A DNA stretch of 64,000 bases from Primula veris (GCA_963682055.1 OY821748.1:34083661-34147660); one strand, 5' to 3'; positions 46,089 through 56,614 are shown, numbered from the stretch's first letter. Translations and numbers: made by a program. Notes: a model not told the origin generated them from the sequence alone.

Positions 46089-46103
46089 ATCTCCCCCTTT
46101 TTG
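46089..46103 (-). other. Polypurine tract of the young copia element
   Basis: The minus strand reads AAAAAGGGGGAGAT immediately before the 3' LTR start TGTTGAACG. Confidence 0.85.
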
Positions 46104-46704
46104 ATGATGACAAAATATTGATTAAAACATACTATAAGCTCTTTTTGCTAAACAAGTATAACCGAGTGTGTAGATGACGTTTTACTTGGATAAAAGGTTT
46201 TTAGAAAAGAAACAAGTAAATGTCATAACATCCGATTTAAAACGAAGAAAATCAAAGCTTAAAACGATTGGAATAACGGAGTTCAAAAAACAAGCAAAAA
46301 ATTGGCCATAGTTTTGCCTAAAAAAGGTCAAACGCCACAAATGAAAAGCAATATATATAACCCAATCAACTAGAAATCTATGTGCACCAAATGCAATAAC
46401 ATCAATTTAGATACAAACGCACATAATGCCATATAAACAAGAGCAATATAAGAAGAAACGCATCAGAATATCAAAGTAAAACCGTTTCCTACTTATTACA
46501 TCAAAAAACAACTTGTTCAACGAAAATGGAAATAGTAGAGATACAACGAAAAAACAAAAGAGAGAGGTATTTCTCCCCCTTTGACATCATCAAAAACATG
46601 AAAAATAATATATCCGCCTAGTCGCGGTGGGAAGTCGCATCATCTTCGTCGTTGTTGATGTTGGGCCCGGCAAGGTTGGGAAAGAAGCCATTGAACTCGG
46701 CCCG
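46104..46704. other. Untranslated stretch between ORF3 and the polypurine tract
   Basis: AT-rich with no gene recognised. A second purine tract (minus AAAGGGGGAGAAAT) lies near 46572. Confidence 0.5.
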
Positions 46705-47961
46705 TTACTCGGCGCTCATTCGATCAAGTTCTTCGAGTTCTTCTTGACCCGGGTTCATGAATCGAAACATCCGACGGGTCATTTGAGCATTGCGATATTG
46801 GTTGATATAAAGGGCGTTATAGAATTCGTCGGTTTGCGGTGGAGGGTTGGAGGATCCGACTTGGGCTTTTCCTTTACCCCGAACTCTAGAGGGACGAGAG
46901 GAGGTAGGTAGATCGGTATGGGGGAGGGAATCCGAGGAGATAGCAACGTCCTCATGAGAAGCACGAGGTGTGGCCTTGGGACCGACATATTCTTCCTCTT
47001 CGGGGGAAAGAGGGGTATAGCCGGGGCCGGACACCCGTTTACCGGACCAAGTAATGGTCTTGTCGGTATTATTGAATTTAATGGACATTTGGGAAAGATA
47101 GGAAGTGTCCCAAATATGTTTGTCCTTATTTTTGAACAACGTTCCACCGGGAACGAGATTTAGGTCCTTTAAGATGGCCGAAATCAAGGCACCGTAAGGT
47201 AGCCCATTCTTGGATTTCGTTTTAAGCGAATCCATTTTAAAGTATATGAGAGTCGCGAAGTCAATCTTGACTTGGCGATGGATGCAACCTAGGAGAAAGA
47301 TGTATTCATTTGTAACATCCGTGAAATTCGAGGCATGAGGTAGGACGATATGAGATAGGATATGGTAGGCCATTTTATATTTGAAAAGTAGGCCATGAGC
47401 CTTGGCCGAGCGATTTTGATGTAAGGGATGAAAAATTTCTTCTTTGAGATCGTTAAAGTGATCGATCTCGAGAAATTCACACATTTCGTCATTTGACTCA
47501 TGAATGCCGTCGTTTCCTAGGCGTAACAAATTTCATAGACGGTCTATACCGTAAACGAAGGGTTGACCATTAAATGATGAACGCAAACGAAGTGCGTCAT
47601 CATCATCCCTATCAAGAATGAAGTTATGATAGAATTCATAGATGTTTTCGGTGAAAAATGGCTCTTTGAGGGTTAAAATGGTTTCGAGATTTTGAAAACT
47701 TAGGCTTTGCATGACAATTGGAAAGCGTTCATTGAATAGAGGCATATCGAGAGTGAAATTAGACAAGATACCTCTTTTGGCTATAGTAGCCGGATAGAGA
47801 GGCGGAAGAGAGCCGGACGAGGCACCGGGGCCCGAACGGATAGCGGTTGAAGAACCGGTGTGCGGAGCGCGAGGAACACGCGTTGGCCGAGGGGACGGAG
47901 GCACGTAATCGTCCTCATGTTCGTCAACGAGGTGTGATGGGGCTTTCTTGGTACGAACCAT
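46705..47961 (-). pseudogene. ORF3, accessory protein of the young copia element
   Basis: A separate gene downstream of pol with its own ATG at 47959-47961 (MVRTKKAPSHLVDEHEDD). About 418 codons, interrupted by one in-frame TGA (47533-47535); the frame continues unchanged. The central region (LPHASNFTDVTNEYIFLLG, then GLPYGALISAILKDL) resembles the PF20167 'putative plant transposon protein' domain. A proline- and charge-rich tail follows (TPLSPEEEEYVGPK, RPSRVRGKGKA). No signal peptide or convincing membrane segment is visible, so I would not call it env-like. Function unknown. A promoter-like module lies directly upstream. Confidence 0.8.
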
Positions 47962-48055
47962 TGTTGATTGGAAAGAAAATGGGTTTTGAAAAAAATAGGG
48001 TTTTTAAGAAACGGATTTGATAGATAATCGATTATACGGATAATAGGAGGAATTT

Positions 48056-48071
48056 GGTGATATTTTTATAG
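48056..48071 (-). promoter_or_regulatory. TATA box upstream of ORF3
   Basis: The minus strand reads CTATAAAAATATCACC about 100 bases before the ORF3 ATG. The palindromic array (48203-48353) lies another 130 bases upstream. The spacing fits a real promoter; activity is inferred. Confidence 0.55.
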
Positions 48072-48202
48072 AAAATAAGGGATTTGTGGAAAATATTGAT
48101 GGATTTTGAAAGAGGGAGGTGAATTTCGGAAGAGAGGGTTGATTTTGTTTTGTAATGAATTGAAAATTAGGGTTTGAAAACATGTTTAAACACTGGACAA
48201 CA

Positions 48203-48353
48203 GAAAAACGATCGGTCGTTTTTAAGTCTCGATCGATCGTTTTGGAACGAAAATGTTCCAGTGAGCAGATGCAAAAAACGAGCGGTCGTTTTTTGGAACG
48301 ATCGGTCGTCTGTTGAAAAACGATCGGTCGTTTTTACAGACGATCGATCGACT
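48203..48353. promoter_or_regulatory. Palindromic array in the pol-ORF3 spacer
   Basis: Six copies or variants of ACGATCGGTCGT lie at 48204, 48228, 48273, 48297, 48316 and 48338. The first and fifth are AAAACGATCGGTCGTTTT, perfect except at the centre. Between the second and third lies TTCCAGTGAGCAGATG, which also occurs in the LTR next to its array but in opposite orientation. Confidence 0.65.
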
Positions 48354-48446
48354 GTAAATAGGTTACAGAACAGGATTTTTGTCAAGTTTTCGAGACTGAT
48401 TAGGCCAAAAATATATAAAAAATATTAAAATATATATAATATCAAT

Positions 48447-48483
<37 letters not shown>

Positions 48484-48484
48484 T
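48354..48484. repeat. (TA)n microsatellite after the pol stop
   Basis: A pure TA run of about 30 bases lies at 48451-48477. Confidence 0.8.
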
Positions 48485-51400
48485 TCACACATCAAACATG
48501 CCTAACTGTCGTCGAATAAAACAAAATTGTTCCTCGTTAAGGGGTTTTGTAAAAATATCGGCTAATTGCCTATTGGTACTTATATATTCGAGTGTAATAT
48601 CCCCTTTTTGGACATGATCCCTTAAAAAATGATGACGTAAATTAATATGTTTAGTGCGAGAGTGTTGGATCGGATTTTTCGAAAGATTAATTGCACTAGT
48701 ATTATAGCATAAAATAGGCACACTATCAAAAGATAATTCAAAGTCGTTTAGTTGTTGACGCATCCAAAGGATTTGTGCGCAACAACTACCCGCGGCGACA
48801 TATTCCGCCTCCGCCGTGGAAAGCGCAACCGAGTTTTGTTTCTTGCTATGCCAAGAAACTAAGGCGTTTCCTAAGAAATGGCAAGTGCCACTAGTACTCT
48901 TTCTATCTAATCGACAACCAGCAAAGTCGGCGTCGGAATAGCCAAGCAATTCAAAAGAAGTATCATGAGGATAAAACAATCCTAAATTGGAAGTACCTAC
49001 AAGATATCTAAATATGCGCTTAACGGCTATAACATGCGATTCTTTAGGGCAAGATTGATACCTAGCACACAAGCAAACACTAAACATGATATCGGGTCTA
49101 CTTGCGGTTAAATATAGGAGGGATCCAATCATACCTCTATAGAGTTTTTGGTCCACGCTTTTACCCAATTCATCCTTGTCTAGTTTTGTTGCCGGACTCA
49201 TTGGAGTTCCTAGCGGCTTTGCATCGCTCATGTTGAATCGTTTGAGCAAGTCCCTTGTGTATTTGGCTTGATTGACGAAAATTCCGTCCTTGGTTTGTTT
49301 GATTTGTAATCCAAGAAAGTAGGTGAGTTCACCCATCATGCTCATCTCGAATTCACCTTGCATACACTTAGAAAACTCCTCGCACATGCGAGCATTAGTA
49401 GCACCGAAAATAATATCATCAACATATATTTGAATTAAAAGCATGTCTTTACCATCCTTTTTAATAAAAAGAGTATTATCTAAAGTACCACGAGAAAAAC
49501 CTTTTGCAATCAAAAATTTACTAAGTCTTTCATACCAAGCCCGGGGTGCTTGTTTTAAACCATAAAGTGCTTTTCGGAGTTTGTAAACATGATTGGGAAA
49601 CTCGTGATTTTCAAAACCGGGTGGTTGTTTTACATAAACTTCCTCATTTATAAAACCGTTTAAAAATGCACTTTTAACATCCATTTGAAACAATTTAAAA
49701 CGTTTAAAAGAAGCATAAGCAAGCAACATTCTAATGGCTTCTAGTCTAGCTACGGGTGCGTAAGTTTCATCGAAATCGATGCCTTCTTCTTGATTATATC
49801 CTTGAGCTACTAGTCTAGCCTTATTTCTAATTACTACCCCGGATTCATCCATCTTATTACGAAATATCCATTTCGTACCTATAATGGTTTTCTCACGCGG
49901 TCTAGGTACTAAGGTCCATACGTTACTACGCTCGAATTGATTTAATTCGTCATGCATAGCTAATACCCAACTCTCATTGAGTTCCGCTTCATGAATGTTC
50001 TTGGGCTCTAATTGAGACAAGAATGCAAAATGATTAACTATATTTCTTAAAGAAGAACGTGTATGCACTCTTTCTCCCGGATTACCCAAAATTAATTCTT
50101 GCGGATGGTGATTGGCAAACCTCCATTCTTGAGGCAAATCCTCATGAATGTGTACACTAGTTTCTAAGTCCTTTTGAAGTCTATCTATAGTGACTTCATC
50201 AACAACGGGTTGAACCTCTATACTAGGCATAGACTCTAAGCTAGATGCACCATGATTTGAAGAAGATGCTTTATGAAAAATATTATCATTAATATTATGA
50301 ACAATTAAAGGCTTATCAATCGTCGGTAAATTCTCATCAAACGAAACATGTACCGACTCTTCCACCAATAAAGTTCTTTTATTAAAAATTCTATAGGCTT
50401 TACTCGATATTGCATATCCGACGAAAATACCTTCATCGGACTTAGCATCGAATTTTCCTAGATTATCCTTACCATTATTATGAACATAGCATTTACAACC
50501 AAATGCACGTAAATGAGAAATATTGGGCTTTCGCTCATTCCATAATTCGTAAGGTGTCTTTTTCAATATGGGCCTTATTAGGGCTCTATTTAAAATATAG
50601 CAAGCGGAATTTACGGCTTCGGCCCAAAAATACTTTGGCAAATTATTTTCGCAAAGCATGGTCCGTGCCATTTCCTCTAGGGTTCTATTCTTCCTCTCAA
50701 CTACCCCATTTTGTTGGGGCGTACGAGGGGCCGAAAAATTATGATCAATACCATTTTCATCATAATAAGTTTGAAATGGAGTATTCTCAAATTCCTTACC
50801 ATGATCGGTTCGGATACTTTTGATCATATAACCCTTTCGTGTTTGGAGCTTTTTGCAAATAATAGAGAATTCTCTAAATGCTTCATGCTTATGATTTAAA
50901 AACAATACCCAAGTAAAGCGACTAAAATCGTCAACCATGACGAAAGCATATGCACGCCCGCCAAGACTAAGTGTCCGGGAGGGTCCAACTAAGTCCATAT
51001 GAATGAGCTCCAAACAACGAGTAGTAGATATAATATTTTTAGATTTAAAAGAAATTTTTGTTTGTTTGCCTAATTGGCAAGCGTGACAAAGTTTGTCCTT
51101 TATATAAGGAGCTTTTGGTAAACCTATTAGCAAATCTTTACTAGAAAGCTTAGCAAGTAAATCAAGGCTTGCATGACCAAGTCGTCTATGCCACAACCAA
51201 CCATTGTCGTTGATAGTAACAAGACACTTAACTTCATCATCCACCGAACTATTCAAATCAATCATATAGACATTATTTTGTCTTTGACCCATGAGAATAG
51301 TTTTATTATCCGAAATACAATGAATAATGCAATGCGATTTTTCAAAAATGACTTTGTGACCCAAATCACAAAGTTGACTTATACTAAGCAAGTTATGTTT

Positions 51401-51619
51401 AAGACCATCAACAAGTAATACATTATCAATAACAACATTAGAAGGTTTAGAAATGCTACCAATACCGATGATTTTACCCTTGCTATTATCCCCGAAGGTC
51501 ACAAAGCCTCCGTCTTTAGGTGCAAGAGTAGTGAATTTTGTTTTGTCTCCCGTCATATGTCTTGAGCATCCACTATCCAAGAACCACTTGTCCTCTTTGA
51601 TTTTTGACCTCAAGCATAC
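48485..51619 (-). CDS. copia pol: protease, integrase, RT, RNase H
   Basis: Open from just after a TAG (51620-51622) for about 1044 codons, with no ATG at its start. Order: protease [14 protein letters not shown] (about residue 12), pre-integrase and zinc region ([13 protein letters not shown] ... CHACQLGKQ), integrase core with [18 protein letters not shown] and [12 protein letters not shown] (D, D, E present), RT with [29 protein letters not shown] and YVDDIIFG, and RNase H with YSDADFAGC and [12 protein letters not shown]. The segment that reads CDNKSAID in the other copies reads CYNTSAIN, replacing a catalytic Asp by Tyr. It ends [20 protein letters not shown]. The lack of overlap with gag is described under findings. 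Confidence 0.92.
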   Translation of the reverse strand, partial: VCLRSKIKEDKWFLDSGCSRHMTGDKTKFTTLAPKDGGFVTFGDNSKGKIIGIGSISKPSNVVIDNVLLVDGLKHNLLSISQLCDLGHKVIFEKSHCIIHCISDNKTILMGQRQNNVYMIDLNSSVDDEVKCLVTINDNGWLWHRRLGHASLDLLAKLSSKDLLIGLPKAPYIKDKLCHACQLGKQTKISFKSKNIISTTRCLELIHMDLVGPSRTLSLGGRAYAFVMVDDFSRFTWVLFLNHKHEAFREFSIICKKLQTRKGYMIKSIRTDHGKEFENTPFQTYYDENGIDHNFSAPRTPQQNGVVERKNRTLEEMARTMLCENNLPKYFWAEAVNSACYILNRALIRPILKKTPYELWNERKPNISHLRAFGCKCYVHNNGKDNLGKFDAKSDEGIFVGYAISSKAYRIFNKRTLLVEESVHVSFDENLPTIDKPLIVHNINDNIFHKASSSNHGASSLESMPSIEVQPVVDEVTIDRLQKDLETSVHIHEDLPQEWRFANHHPQELILGNPGERVHTRSSLRNIVNHFAFLSQLEPKNIHEAELNESWVLAMHDELNQFERSNVWTLVPRPREKTIIGTKWIFRNKMDESGVVIRNKARLVAQGYNQEEGIDFDETYAPVARLEAIRMLLAYASFKRFKLFQMDVKSAFLNGFINEEVYVKQPPGFENHEFPNHVYKLRKALYGLKQAPRAWYERLSKFLIAKGFSRGTLDNTLFIKKDGKDMLLIQIYVDDIIFGATNARMCEEFSKCMQGEFEMSMMGELTYFLGLQIKQTKDGIFVNQAKYTRDLLKRFNMSDAKPLGTPMSPATKLDKDELGKSVDQKLYRGMIGSLLYLTASRPDIMFSVCLCARYQSCPKESHVIAVKRIFRYLVGTSNLGLFYPHDTSFELLGYSDADFAGCRLDRKSTSGTCHFLGNALVSWHSKKQNSVALSTAEAEYVAAGSCCAQILWMRQQLNDFELSFDSVPILCYNTSAINLSKNPIQHSRTKHINLRHHFLRDHVQKGDITLEYISTNRQLADIFTKPLNEEQFCFIRRQLGMFDV

Positions 51620-51635
51620 CTACAAGACAAAACGA

Positions 51636-53348
51636 TCATTGGTACCCTAATCCACTTTTGGGTCCTTGAGGGTTAGTGTCTCGACCCTTTGGAATCCAAA
51701 CCAAATCATTTCTATTTACTTTATATCTATAAGGGCAATAAATGTAATCTTCATAGTGATCACTACGGTTGCAAGTAATACATTTAACATGCGAGATAGG
51801 TTTAACAAAACGATTGTAAACTAAGTTCTTTTTATACGAGTTGTTCTTACGGGAGTAACTAGGTGGTCTATTTTCATTTTTCGCCACTTGTTTGGTGAAT
51901 AGATTTTTATGCTTTGCCGCTAAGAGTGCGTTGTATCCTACACCGGTTTTATCATATGCGCCTTGTTGAGAAGCTAATATAGTACTTAGCATTTTACTTC
52001 CCTTCATGAATTTAGCGAGAGTAAGTTCGGCGCTATCCGCCTTAGTTTTACACGAACTAAGTTCTTTAACTAACTTATCATTTTCTATGGTAAGTTCGGC
52101 ATTTTTAGACGTGAGTGAGTCATTTGTTATAGCTAAGTTTTCGAGTTCGTCTTGTAGAGTAATTAGCATTTTTCTAAAAGATTTGTTTTTACCTCTAGCT
52201 TTTTCTAAGGATGCTAACACATCATTTGTATCAAGATCATCATCACTAGAAATAGAAGAGTTAGAGGAGTGAAAGCTTACATCCTCGGTATCGTCGTCTC
52301 TAGCCATGAGACAAAGATTTGCGACTTCTTCATTGTCGCTATCGGAGCTATCATCATCGCTCCCCCATGCGGCTAAGAATACCTTCTTGTATTCCTTCTT
52401 CTTTATGAACTTGTCTTTTTTCTTCAAGGGACATTCGTTTTGCATATGTCCGGGTTTGTGACATTTATAGCAAATGATTTCTTCCTTTTTGTTCGATTTG
52501 TCGGAAGACTCTCCCTTATACTCCTTTTTCTGAAATCGTTGTCCACCTTTCTTTTTCCAACTTAAGAACTTGTTGTAGCGTTTGGCGAAGAGTGCCATTT
52601 CATCATCCTCACTAGAGGAATCGTTGTCGCTATCGTCATTTGTTGTGCTTTTGAAGGCGATGCCTTTCTTCTTTTTTGAGTCATCCTCATGTTTTCGAGT
52701 CGTCATATCTAGCTCATGGGTCATCAAGGATCCTATGAGGTTGTCGAGAGAAAGTGTGTTCATGTCCTTGGCTTCTTGTATAGCCGTCACTTTCGATTCC
52801 CATTTCCTAGGAAGACTTCGTAGGATTTTCGTTAGACTTCGTAGGATTTTCGTTACCATCTCCTTGCTAGAATATACCTTTTCAAGTCTTTTAAGATCAT
52901 TAGTAATCTTAGTAAAACGAGTGTACATGGAAGCAATAGACTCGTCATCATCGACTTTAAATAAGTCATAATCATGAATAAGCATGCTAATTTTAGAGTC
53001 CTTAACTTGACTAGTTCCTTCGTGCATAATTGCTAGCTTATCCCACATTTGCTTAGCGGTGTCACAACCGGAAATCTTATCATATTCACTAGGCGAGAGC
53101 GCACAAGTGATAGAAGTCATAGCCCTACAATTTAGTGAGAAAGCAAGACGTTCATCGGAATCTAGTTCCTCTACAAGTTTGTCTTCGCCATTTCTCCTAG
53201 GCGTTTTATATCCTTTACTAATACTTATCCATTGGTCTATTTCAAAACCATAAAGAAAAATTTTCATGAGATCCCTCCAATAGGGATAGTTTGTACCGTC
53301 AAAGAACGGGGGCCTAGTTATGGATTTAGAGTCGGCGTACGAAGACAT
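51636..53348 (-). CDS. copia gag
   Basis: 570 codons from an ATG 67 bases inside the 5' LTR, ending at TGA 51636-51638. The N-terminus MSSYADSKSITRPPFFDG and NYPYWRDLMKIFL is the usual copia capsid start. A UBN2-type region follows (MWDKLAIMHEGTSQVKDSK), then a Lys/Ser-rich linker, one intact zinc knuckle CYKCHKPGHMQNEC (C-x2-C-x4-H-x4-C), an acidic stretch (DDDSSDSDNEE), a coiled coil (LQDELENLAITNDSLTSKN), and basic C-terminal sequence ending GPKSGLGYQ. A tandem 21-bp duplication at 52813-52854 repeats seven residues (TKILRSL). This protein packages the RNA and forms the particle. Confidence 0.92.
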   Translation of the reverse strand: MSSYADSKSITRPPFFDGTNYPYWRDLMKIFLYGFEIDQWISISKGYKTPRRNGEDKLVEELDSDERLAFSLNCRAMTSITCALSPSEYDKISGCDTAKQMWDKLAIMHEGTSQVKDSKISMLIHDYDLFKVDDDESIASMYTRFTKITNDLKRLEKVYSSKEMVTKILRSLTKILRSLPRKWESKVTAIQEAKDMNTLSLDNLIGSLMTHELDMTTRKHEDDSKKKKGIAFKSTTNDDSDNDSSSEDDEMALFAKRYNKFLSWKKKGGQRFQKKEYKGESSDKSNKKEEIICYKCHKPGHMQNECPLKKKDKFIKKKEYKKVFLAAWGSDDDSSDSDNEEVANLCLMARDDDTEDVSFHSSNSSISSDDDLDTNDVLASLEKARGKNKSFRKMLITLQDELENLAITNDSLTSKNAELTIENDKLVKELSSCKTKADSAELTLAKFMKGSKMLSTILASQQGAYDKTGVGYNALLAAKHKNLFTKQVAKNENRPPSYSRKNNSYKKNLVYNRFVKPISHVKCITCNRSDHYEDYIYCPYRYKVNRNDLVWIPKGRDTNPQGPKSGLGYQ

Positions 53349-53402
53349 AGCGGATCTTTAAACTATAAAATCGTTAGATTTTTGCAAATAGAATAGCTAG
53401 GC

Positions 53403-53414
53403 TCTGATACCAAT
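53403..53414 (-). other. Primer-binding site, initiator tRNA-Met
   Basis: The minus strand reads TGGTATCAGAG starting two bases inside the 5' LTR, the standard copia primer site. Confidence 0.9.
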
Positions 53415-54526
53415 TGTTGGTCTGTAGGTGTCTAAACCTTAGAGGGGGGGTGAATAAGGTTTTCGTACGTTTTTCGCGGAATAAAATCTATGTGTTATTA
53501 ACTAAGCAAATTAGCGGTTTTTATAACTTAAACAATTTCGTTAACAAATAAATGCTAATTTAATCTATGCAAGTAATGAATATAAGCAATTAATAATTTG
53601 TGAAAAGTAAAAGTTGAGGGAAAAGAAATCACGCAAGATTTATAGAGGTTCGGCAAAACGCGTCTACGTCCTCTCCTCGGTATTTTCACTACCGAGTGTT
53701 TCACTAAAAAATCTTCGTTCCAAGGTTACACCTTAACGAGCTTAATCAACCGATTACGCTCCCCCTCACTTTATGAGTATCCCGAATAAATGACCTAGAG
53801 CTTTTAAGCTACACTTGCTTAAAAGCCTCTACCCAATCACTCGCTCACAAATGAGTTTATAAAATACTCTTTTACAAGATTGATTTTGTATAAATCACTC
53901 ACTAACAAGTAATATCTCGATGTTAATAAGATTACAAAGTAATACGCTCGAGAATGGTTTATGATTACAAGTGAGAGAATTTGGATTATAAACTTGTGTA
54001 TGATTTCTTGAATTCTTGAGAAAGCTTGGTGGTTGTTCTCCAAAGAGATTGAGGGCTATTTGTAGAGCAAATTTGGTCCTCAATTAATTTCAGACCGTTG
54101 CTGGTTGTTGGCTGAATTAAATGCTGGATATTTGCAGTTCGCCCAATTTTCAGGAAAAGCTTAAAAGCTGGAATTTGAAATTCTACTGAAACGATCGGTC
54201 GTTTCTGAAAAACGATCGGTCGTTTTTCATCTGTGCTCACTGGAAGAAATTTTGCACTGAAATGATCGATCATTTATGCTTATGGATCAGTCGTTTTTGT
54301 TCTGGGCATGTTTTCGGTTTTCTCGACAAACTTCGAAACCCCGTAACTAATTCGTTTCAAATCCGATTGTGGTTCCGCTTGAACCATTGGCTTCGTAATT
54401 ACGCATTCTATCATTTTGAACCTTTAACACACTTAATAAATGATTAGTACGCAAAACGAGCTTTTATCATGTTTTACAAATATTGTTATCATCAAAATAA
54501 TCGATTAGAAGAATTAACGTTCAACA
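53415..54526 (-). repeat. 5' LTR of the young copia element
   Basis: On the minus strand it begins TGTTGAACG and ends CCAACA. A TATA-like CTACAAATAG lies at 54056-54065 (minus), about 460 bases in. The palindromic array at 54189-54298 is 120-230 bases upstream of it. Confidence 0.95.
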
Positions 54527-54531
54527 AGTTT

Positions 54532-56388
54532 AGTAGTTTTCGAAAAACTGATTATGCAGCATGCGATTGTGGTCACAGTTTTATCTCTATGGGGATTTAG
54601 ACAAAGAGATATAGATGAAGGTCTCTGTATGACTTCATTTGCTTGAATCAAGTAGTTCCTGACCACGGAACACGATCTCAATTGCCTGAGACGTTCACTA
54701 TATGGATTAATATAATCCGAGCGGATATGTTATACCCCCCCTAAGTGAGTACTTGATCAGCTTGTGATACTTGAACAAGTATTATGCCCTTTGCGTGTTT
54801 TATTATATGATCCACTTTTGGATTTGCCTTCGAGATGAAGGATCTTGGGAAGACACGGTAGTGACTCAGCCTAATGATCGAGTCCCGTAAAGACTGAATT
54901 TAAGTCCATGATTCAGGCTACACCCAGAAGGTGTTATGACGTTTTAGTCATCATGACGCTAAGTCGTCAGATTCTCCCATAATCGTTCGATCACTAGACA
55001 TTGATATAGACCCAATCTGTCCCTGATGAGACGATGAAGAGATATTGAACCATGATGTTCATATCTAAGTAGAATAAGAGCATTATTGTACTTGGTCTAA
55101 TATGCTAGGATGAACATCTTGTCTGCTGTGAATGGTATAGCTCGACACAGCATCGTGCTAACACGCTGTCATCGAAATGGCATAAAAGACATTTTCCCAT
55201 TATTTTAAGACAACTGTGGATGAGGGCTTGTCTTATCCCATTTTGCGTCATCGAGTGTACCTACCCCCTTCGGTACTCGAATTAACGCAACCCTTTTTTG
55301 GTTAAACCGATGCCGGTTATTTATCAGACCCGCATAAGGGATATTCCTAACATGGTCTGTCTTTACCATTAGGAATAAGGCGATATCTTGGAGGTCTTAG
55401 AATGACTCCAAACGAATCACTCTGATCTACTCGTGCTCTATAAGACGATTAGAGAGTGTATATGGCTTCGAGCTAGTATTAGCCATATTTGAATTACATA
55501 TGCTCTGTTTCACGATTCATATAAAACACTTGTCATATTTGAGGACAACTTATTGTTATCGATCAAGAGAGACATGACTACATTATGCTATTTAGCATTT
55601 ATCGTCAAAATAAATCTTAACATATGAATTTTAAGAGCATCCCGTTAAATGCTCGTTCTATTCCACATTATATTTTCTTGCATCTAATAGTGTCTAAGTA
55701 AATGAAACATCCAGTCGAATGCTCATTATCTTTCTTGGAATATGAAATCATTGCACCCAGTCGTGTGGAAATGAGGGGGAGCATCCAGGAGAATGCTTAT
55801 TGCACTAATTACTACTTAGTCGAAATCCTCACATCCTATCGTGTGCAAGTGAGGAGAGCATCTAGTCGTATGCTCGTGTACTCTTTTTGTCCTTAGACCA
55901 AGGTTTTTTTCCCACCGGGTTTTCCTTGGCAATGTTTTTAGTGAGACATGTTCCCATCATATCTCACTTAAGATTGTCGAAATTAGGGAGAGTATCCTGT
56001 TGTATACTTCTTACCACTGTGTACTCTTTTATCTTTCGACTAGATATTTTTTTCCCACAAGGTTTATTCTAGTAAGGTTTTGATGAAACATCTGTTTTGT
56101 GGTTGATCCCCTAGTGAAACTACCACGGTTGCAGTCTTTTTCCTTCGATCAGAGATTTTTCCATTGGGTTTGCTCTGTCAGGGTTTTGATGAGCCACACT
56201 GTTTTGTGGTTAGTTACTTATATGGTATTTCGGCCTATATCATTCGGTTACACAGATTCTCCTAGGTACTGGTTTTGTCCCACACTGGGTTTTCCGGCTC
56301 TAAGGTTTTTATGTGTTTAGCACTACGAATGAACTCGACTCATATCGACAATATGAAGACGAAGAAATCAAGACGTCCAAAGGGGGAG
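54532..56388 (+). other. 3' internal part of the short-LTR element
   Basis: 1.86 kb without a recognisable gene. It contains runs of short related phrases, such as GTGAGGAGAGCATCTAGTCG-like blocks between 55690 and 55880 and TTTTTCCCAC...GGTTT-type blocks between 55900 and 56170, which look like degenerate internal repeats. It ends in a purine tract. Confidence 0.5.
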
Positions 56389-56614
56389 TGTTGTAGAATA
56401 TTATTGGCCATCTTAGGCCTTACTCTATTGGACCTATCTGTGGCTTTTCTAGCATATATAACACTACCCTCTATTGTATAAAGAAGGTCAGACGTCTCTT
56501 GATGTAACTCTCTATCACTTATTAATAAATAAAGAACCGTCTTGTTGTCTCTCTCTATATTCTCTCTATATCTACTATGTACATATTTATACTGAGCTAA
56601 TAAGACTCATAACA
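56389..56614 (+). repeat. Right LTR of the short-LTR element
   Basis: It begins TGTTGTAG after AAAGGGGGAG and ends ATAACA, followed by AGTAT. Roughly 12% of positions differ from the left copy. Confidence 0.85.

Larger units (their letters stand above)
44964..54526 (-). mobile_element. Complete young SIRE-like Ty1-copia element with third ORF
   Basis: A full element of 9.56 kb in minus orientation with LTRs of 1125 and 1112 bp and a perfect AGTTT target duplication (44959-44963 and 54527-54531). Order on the minus strand: 5' LTR, tRNA-Met primer site, gag, pol, a spacer with a palindromic array and TATA box, ORF3, polypurine tract, 3' LTR. The LTRs differ by five C/T or G/A changes and the length of one G run, by eye, so insertion is recent. 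The gag-pol junction and ORF3 each have a break, and one RNase H catalytic residue is changed. The SIRE/Maximus assignment rests on pol style and the extra ORF. Confidence 0.93.
44361..56614 (+). mobile_element. Short-LTR element without proteins, split by a later insertion
   Basis: Two LTRs of 225-226 bp (44361-44585 and 56389-56614) are flanked by AGTAT on both sides (44356-44360 and 56615-56619). A purine tract AAAGGGGGAG precedes the right LTR, so orientation is +. The internal part left after removing the inserted copia element is only about 2.2 kb and has no recognisable protein domain. It is therefore a non-autonomous LARD- or TRIM-like element. The two LTRs differ at roughly 12% of positions by eye, so it is much older than the element inserted into it. 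Confidence 0.8.

Noticed and set aside
46627..47163. Plus-strand frames opposite ORF3
   Set aside because: They overlap the better supported minus-strand ORF3 and have no domain similarity.
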